This document shows, in pieces, positions 30,454-33,893 of a stretch of 33,893 bases of DNA. Each line of letters starts with the position of its first letter. The first letter of the stretch is position 1. The position numbers and the translations under genes were made by a program. Origin of the DNA: Priapulus caudatus (taxonomy: Eukaryota > Priapulida > Priapulimorpha > Priapulimorphida > Priapulidae); assembly GCF_000485595.1 (NCBI RefSeq), contig NW_014577227.1, positions 1 to 33,893 of the forward strand. The letters run 5' to 3'. The notes under the pieces were generated by a model. It saw nothing but the letters and a program-made list of their open reading frames with translations. It did no database searches and was not told where the DNA came from.

Positions 30454-31248
30454 CTGCAAGAAGAAAACAGGCGAGCCACATTGCTACGGGCTGTTCTCAT
30501 CGATTCCAACACGTAATCGTCACATGTCAACGTAAGGTGAAGTGACCACCGGATGTCCAGGAACTGCTCTAAGCTACGCAAATTAGCCTATCGAATGCAC
30601 CCTGCTGTCATCACCATTAAATTGACGTATCGGATACGTGAGCAGCAAACCCACGTCCCGATGAACCTCTCCGGGTCGCATGACGATATTACGATTCTAA
30701 TTAGATTGCGCACGAATTATGACTTGAGCAATAGAGAATTCCCATTGTTAATTATGTTTATTTATTAACATATTCTAACGTTGCAATATTTCTATTACTG
30801 TAGTCAATAAAGAGCGTGTACGGGATTAGAACTAGAGTTGCATTAGAGTTTGTTTGCGGTTTTTTAAAATGTTCTGACGATTTGCAACCAGGGAAGTAAC
30901 ACGACCCTAGTTTCATAGTTTCACAGTACATTGATACGCCAGATATCGCTTACGTCGGATAACCTTATAAACATGCCGAATCATGGTCCAAACGTGTGCA
31001 AATACGACGCTAACCGCCCGTAAACATACGAGAAAGAGTTAAGTTTTGCCGAAGGTGCATGACTAGAGTACTTATACGATTAGCTATGAGTATAAAATGC
31101 TTCTGTAAATTACTATCGATTTCAGAATTTACTGCTGAACTCTGACAGTTACAACTATTGCCGCTCGCAGCTGACTGTTGTATGGGACAAGCGCAATTAC
31201 ACAGGGCACAGGCGAATCAATGTCACAGTCGTAGCGGGAGTTTTCCGT
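30454..31248. other. intron upstream of x1, D2
   Basis: Repeated at 27092-27908; no coding homology seen. Confidence 0.6.
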
Positions 31249-32992
31249 GTGGCAATGCTGGAGGTAATTCATTTTGCAATTTCTTTATGCAATTTCTTGG
31301 ATCGGGTAGACACATTTACTGCTTCTGCTGAACATCAAAGCTTTGCGAATATCAAACGCAACGAATAAAAAAACAAACAACGAATTTGGCAACTTATGTG
31401 CAATTTTCCTCTAGAACTAAGCAGACGAGAAACGCCACTATGACTTCACTCAATTAGGGACGGGTGTACAAATCTATCTAACAGTGGAACTTGGTCAAAA
31501 CGTTTGTCCCCAATCGCGACGAGCTTCTGATTCGACCAGATAACATTGCTATGCTGACCAATGAATGCTACGTTCTCTTGTTTGCATACAGAGAAAAAAA
31601 AACATGTATAAAATCTCACTTAGTCAATCACAAAGACAACGACAAATTTTCCAATGTGGAAAATAGATTGCGCCCAAAAAGCCAATCGACTATTCCCGTT
31701 TCTCACATGCGTGTGCATGCATCACTCGCTGATGCCAACAACAACTCAGAGAGCCAAATTACTCCGGAACATTAAAACCGTTTACGATTTGTGCCAATTT
31801 ACCATTGCTTTACTTGCATTCATCCATTCCAGTAACGAGCTAATATATTAAACACATGCATAGAGCATTTCTAATCCGCTGGCCACATCTGCTGCATGCT
31901 GCTGCTACTGTTACTATAGCGTGAAACCATCGCCCACCTACAACTATGCAGAGGGGAAATTACAAGCGTGAAACCCTACATCACCTGCAACTATGCAAGG
32001 GGGGATCAAAAGAATTATCTGCACGCGTGGGAATAACGGCCAGCTCTATAAGCAAAATAGTTCAAATATCGAAAATCATAACATATGGCTCGGGCCTAGT
32101 GGCGCCTGTTTTACGTGGAAGCACAAACAGTCAATCTACACCAGCACCTATATAAGCGTAGCTTATTTCACACAGAACCACTAGGTACCTATTTGCTGCA
32201 TCCCCTAATGGTTTGCCGAGGGTTTCATATGACGATCTCGTTATTATTTAATACGGCATATTATAATGAAAGTGTCAGCGACAACACATCCCAAATTGTG
32301 GATAACCATAAGTAGTTGGCCCATGCAGCCAACAGCAATTACATAGGATCACAGTACGTGGACACAGTGTCACATAAGAGTTAAGAGTCGGTGCTATAGT
32401 GTATCTAATCCATCTGCTTTCTCATTTATCTTGAACCGATGGACCTACAATCGTGGAAGATGTATTCAATGCCCATTGGCTTGGCAAACACCATTGAGTC
32501 GCTAAGCATGGCGGTACATGTCGGAAAGATCCAAAATAAATCGCCCTTGCTAGTTACTATGTAAAATGTTTGGAAGCAAAAACCGATAATTAAGTTAGGA
32601 GTGTGTATACAACATTTTTAACGTTGCTTACATTGTAAGAACGCGTTTGCACCCTGGAAGCTGAGAAACGAATTAAAACAGACTTTGAACATGTGGTCCG
32701 ATCTAAGGCAATAAGCTTTCCTCTTTTTTTTTCTACCGCTGACAGGCATGTATTTACACCATCCAAGAAGTAAACATAATAAACAGTAAAAACCTAAACA
32801 GTTTGGCAGTTTTAAATGCCTGGTGCGAAATAAATAAAATGGCCACTTTGTATTTATTGGAAAACGAATTTGACCGTTTGCGAAAATAAATTATTGTGGA
32901 TGAAAAAAATCAGAGCAGCCAGTCAAGGTCATGCTGGGGTGCCATAACCATAGAAATGGGACTAAACACATTTCAACAGAATTTGCCTGAAC
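31249..32992. other. single-copy sequence, no recognised gene
   Basis: Probably intron of TPP2. The longest frame (31491-31775, plus strand, 94 codons) has no recognisable motif, codon bias or splice context. I found no exon matching the TPP2 residues expected just before x1. Confidence 0.5.
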
Positions 32993-33066
32993 CAATTCCA
33001 ATTTGTCCAATTCCAATTCCAATTCCAATTCCAATTTCCATTCCTGAATTTCCAACAGAATTTGCC
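32974..33066. repeat. (AATTCC)n microsatellite between direct repeats
   Basis: CCAATT repeats at 32993-33046 are flanked by CAACAGAATTTGCCT on the left (32976) and again on the right (33053). Confidence 0.85.
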
Positions 33067-33233
33067 TCAATGCTTTACGAGTATGCAAGAACCCTCAAAC
33101 TGAAAATGGTTGAGGCACATATAAAAGGCGGCTACTGCATACTTCGTTGCTTATAAAACACTTTCAATTAAATTCGCTTACAACGGAAAGAACGCCACAA
33201 TTCATTCTGTAAGTTCATAAGCGACTGCAGCCA
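33067..33233. other. spacer
   Basis: No feature recognised. Confidence 0.4.
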
Positions 33234-33479
33234 GCCTGCAGTAAGGCTGGGGTCAGTCGTTAACGCCTGCAGTGTGGCTGGGGTCAGTCGTTAACGCCTG
33301 CAGTGTGGCTGGGGTCAGTCGTTAACGCCTGCAGTGTGGCTGGGGTCAGTCACTAACGCCTGCGATGTAGCTGGGGTCAATCGTTAACGCCTGCAGTGTG
33401 GCTGGGGTCAGTCACTAACGCCTGCGATGTAGCTGGGGTCAATCGTTAACGCCTGCAGTGTGGCTGGGGTCAGTCACTA
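33234..33479. repeat. 31-bp tandem array, about 8 units
   Basis: Units GCCTGCAGTGTGGCTGGGGT plus CAGTCGTTAAC. From about 33327 the array alternates two variants (GCAGTGTGG...CACTAAC and GCGATGTAG...CGTTAAC), giving a 62-bp higher-order period. Confidence 0.95.
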
Positions 33480-33545
33480 CTCTCTTCTCTCTCTCTCTAC
33501 TCTCTCTCTCTCTTCTCTGCTCTCTGTCTCTCTCTCTCCTTCCCT
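33480..33545. repeat. CT-rich microsatellite
   Basis: CTCTCT runs with TCTGTCTC interruptions next to the 31-bp array. Confidence 0.95.
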
Positions 33546-33893
33546 CTGTGACGCTCCGTCCATCGTAACGAGCACGCCAAAACATATATCGCCACGCGGG
33601 AGTTAGCTAGTAAGTACACAGCGGGACTACATGATTACCAAATATAGGCTTTACGATTTTCCGGGCTCATGTGGTAGCAGATATAAACGCCAGACATCGC
33701 TCTGTGAAAGGCCGACAAGGCCATCGCGATTTGGTTTTATACGCAGGGATATTAAGATAGGCATTTTCAGCAAAGCGATTTTTCGTCAAGCGCTAAATAA
33801 CATCAGTGTTATGCTGACGTGCCATATATATATATATAAAACGTTATCTAAAAGGATGTAGCCGCGAGCACACTAAATATATGAATGATTAAG
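33546..33893. other. right edge, no recognised gene
   Basis: A plus-strand frame of 76 codons (33631-33861) is present without recognisable similarity; it could be chance. A short TA microsatellite lies at about 33824. Confidence 0.4.

Larger units (their letters stand above)
27909..31248. repeat. tandem block D2 (x6-x1)
   Basis: Second copy of the x1-x6 block, joined on the right to single-copy sequence starting TTTTCCGTGTGG. It carries the more accurate frames for x1, x4, x5 and x6. Confidence 0.93.

Noticed and set aside
31491-31775. 94-codon plus-strand frame in the single-copy region
   Set aside because: No family resemblance, no splice or promoter context; length is within chance for this region, so I did not call it.
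33631-33861. 76-codon plus-strand frame at the right edge
   Set aside because: No recognisable motif and no supporting context.

Overview
The window is eukaryotic and intron-rich, about 40% GC by eye, and most likely comes from an invertebrate animal; I cannot name the lineage. It contains one recognisable gene, the 3' part of TPP2 (tripeptidyl-peptidase II), read on the minus strand. Twelve exons can be placed, with GT/AG junctions and matching codon phases. They run from a jelly-roll segment near 30.4 kb to the stop codon at 5640 and together give roughly 515 residues. The subtilisin-type catalytic domain would lie further upstream, beyond the right edge or in exons I could not find. I number the exons x1 to x12 from the most upstream visible one.

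Layout: 1-5639 is the 3' flank, with a 20/60-bp minisatellite, two MITE-like elements and several small hairpin elements. 5640-6982 holds x12, x11 and x10. 7098-8575 is a 20-bp minisatellite inside the x9-x10 intron, followed by a noisy copy of x9. 8981-14866 holds introns, x8 and x7, with a pyrimidine-rich minisatellite, a tRNA-like head with a GGGAT array and Helitron-like end, a 302-bp foldback element, and a 1.2-kb Harbinger-like non-autonomous element. 14868-16223 repeats 8.53-9.93 kb. 16224-18147 is an inverted copy of about 9.93-11.77 kb. A 25-N gap follows. 18173-24440 is a palindrome of about 6.3 kb centred on another copy of the foldback element. 24489-27908 and 27909-31248 are two tandem copies of a block carrying x1-x6. 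31249-33893 is single-copy sequence with no recognisable gene, a 31-bp tandem array and a CT-rich tract.

The repeated blocks differ mostly by scattered one- to few-base indels and extra homopolymers. Where one copy of an exon is out of frame, another usually has the exact in-frame length. This looks more like unpolished long-read gap filling and unresolved redundancy in the assembly than like several TPP2 paralogues. The underlying locus is probably a single minus-strand gene in the order x1-x6 (D block), x7, x8, x9, x10, x11, x12. Real local complexity (the foldback, minisatellites and transposons in introns) probably caused the assembly trouble.

I found no undescribed multi-gene system. 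The most interesting items are the foldback-centred palindrome, an intronic minisatellite that repeats a splice-donor-like motif, a family of short hairpin elements with AGGAGT ends, the composite Helitron/tRNA-like element, and an old duplication of donor-proximal intron sequence after two successive exons.
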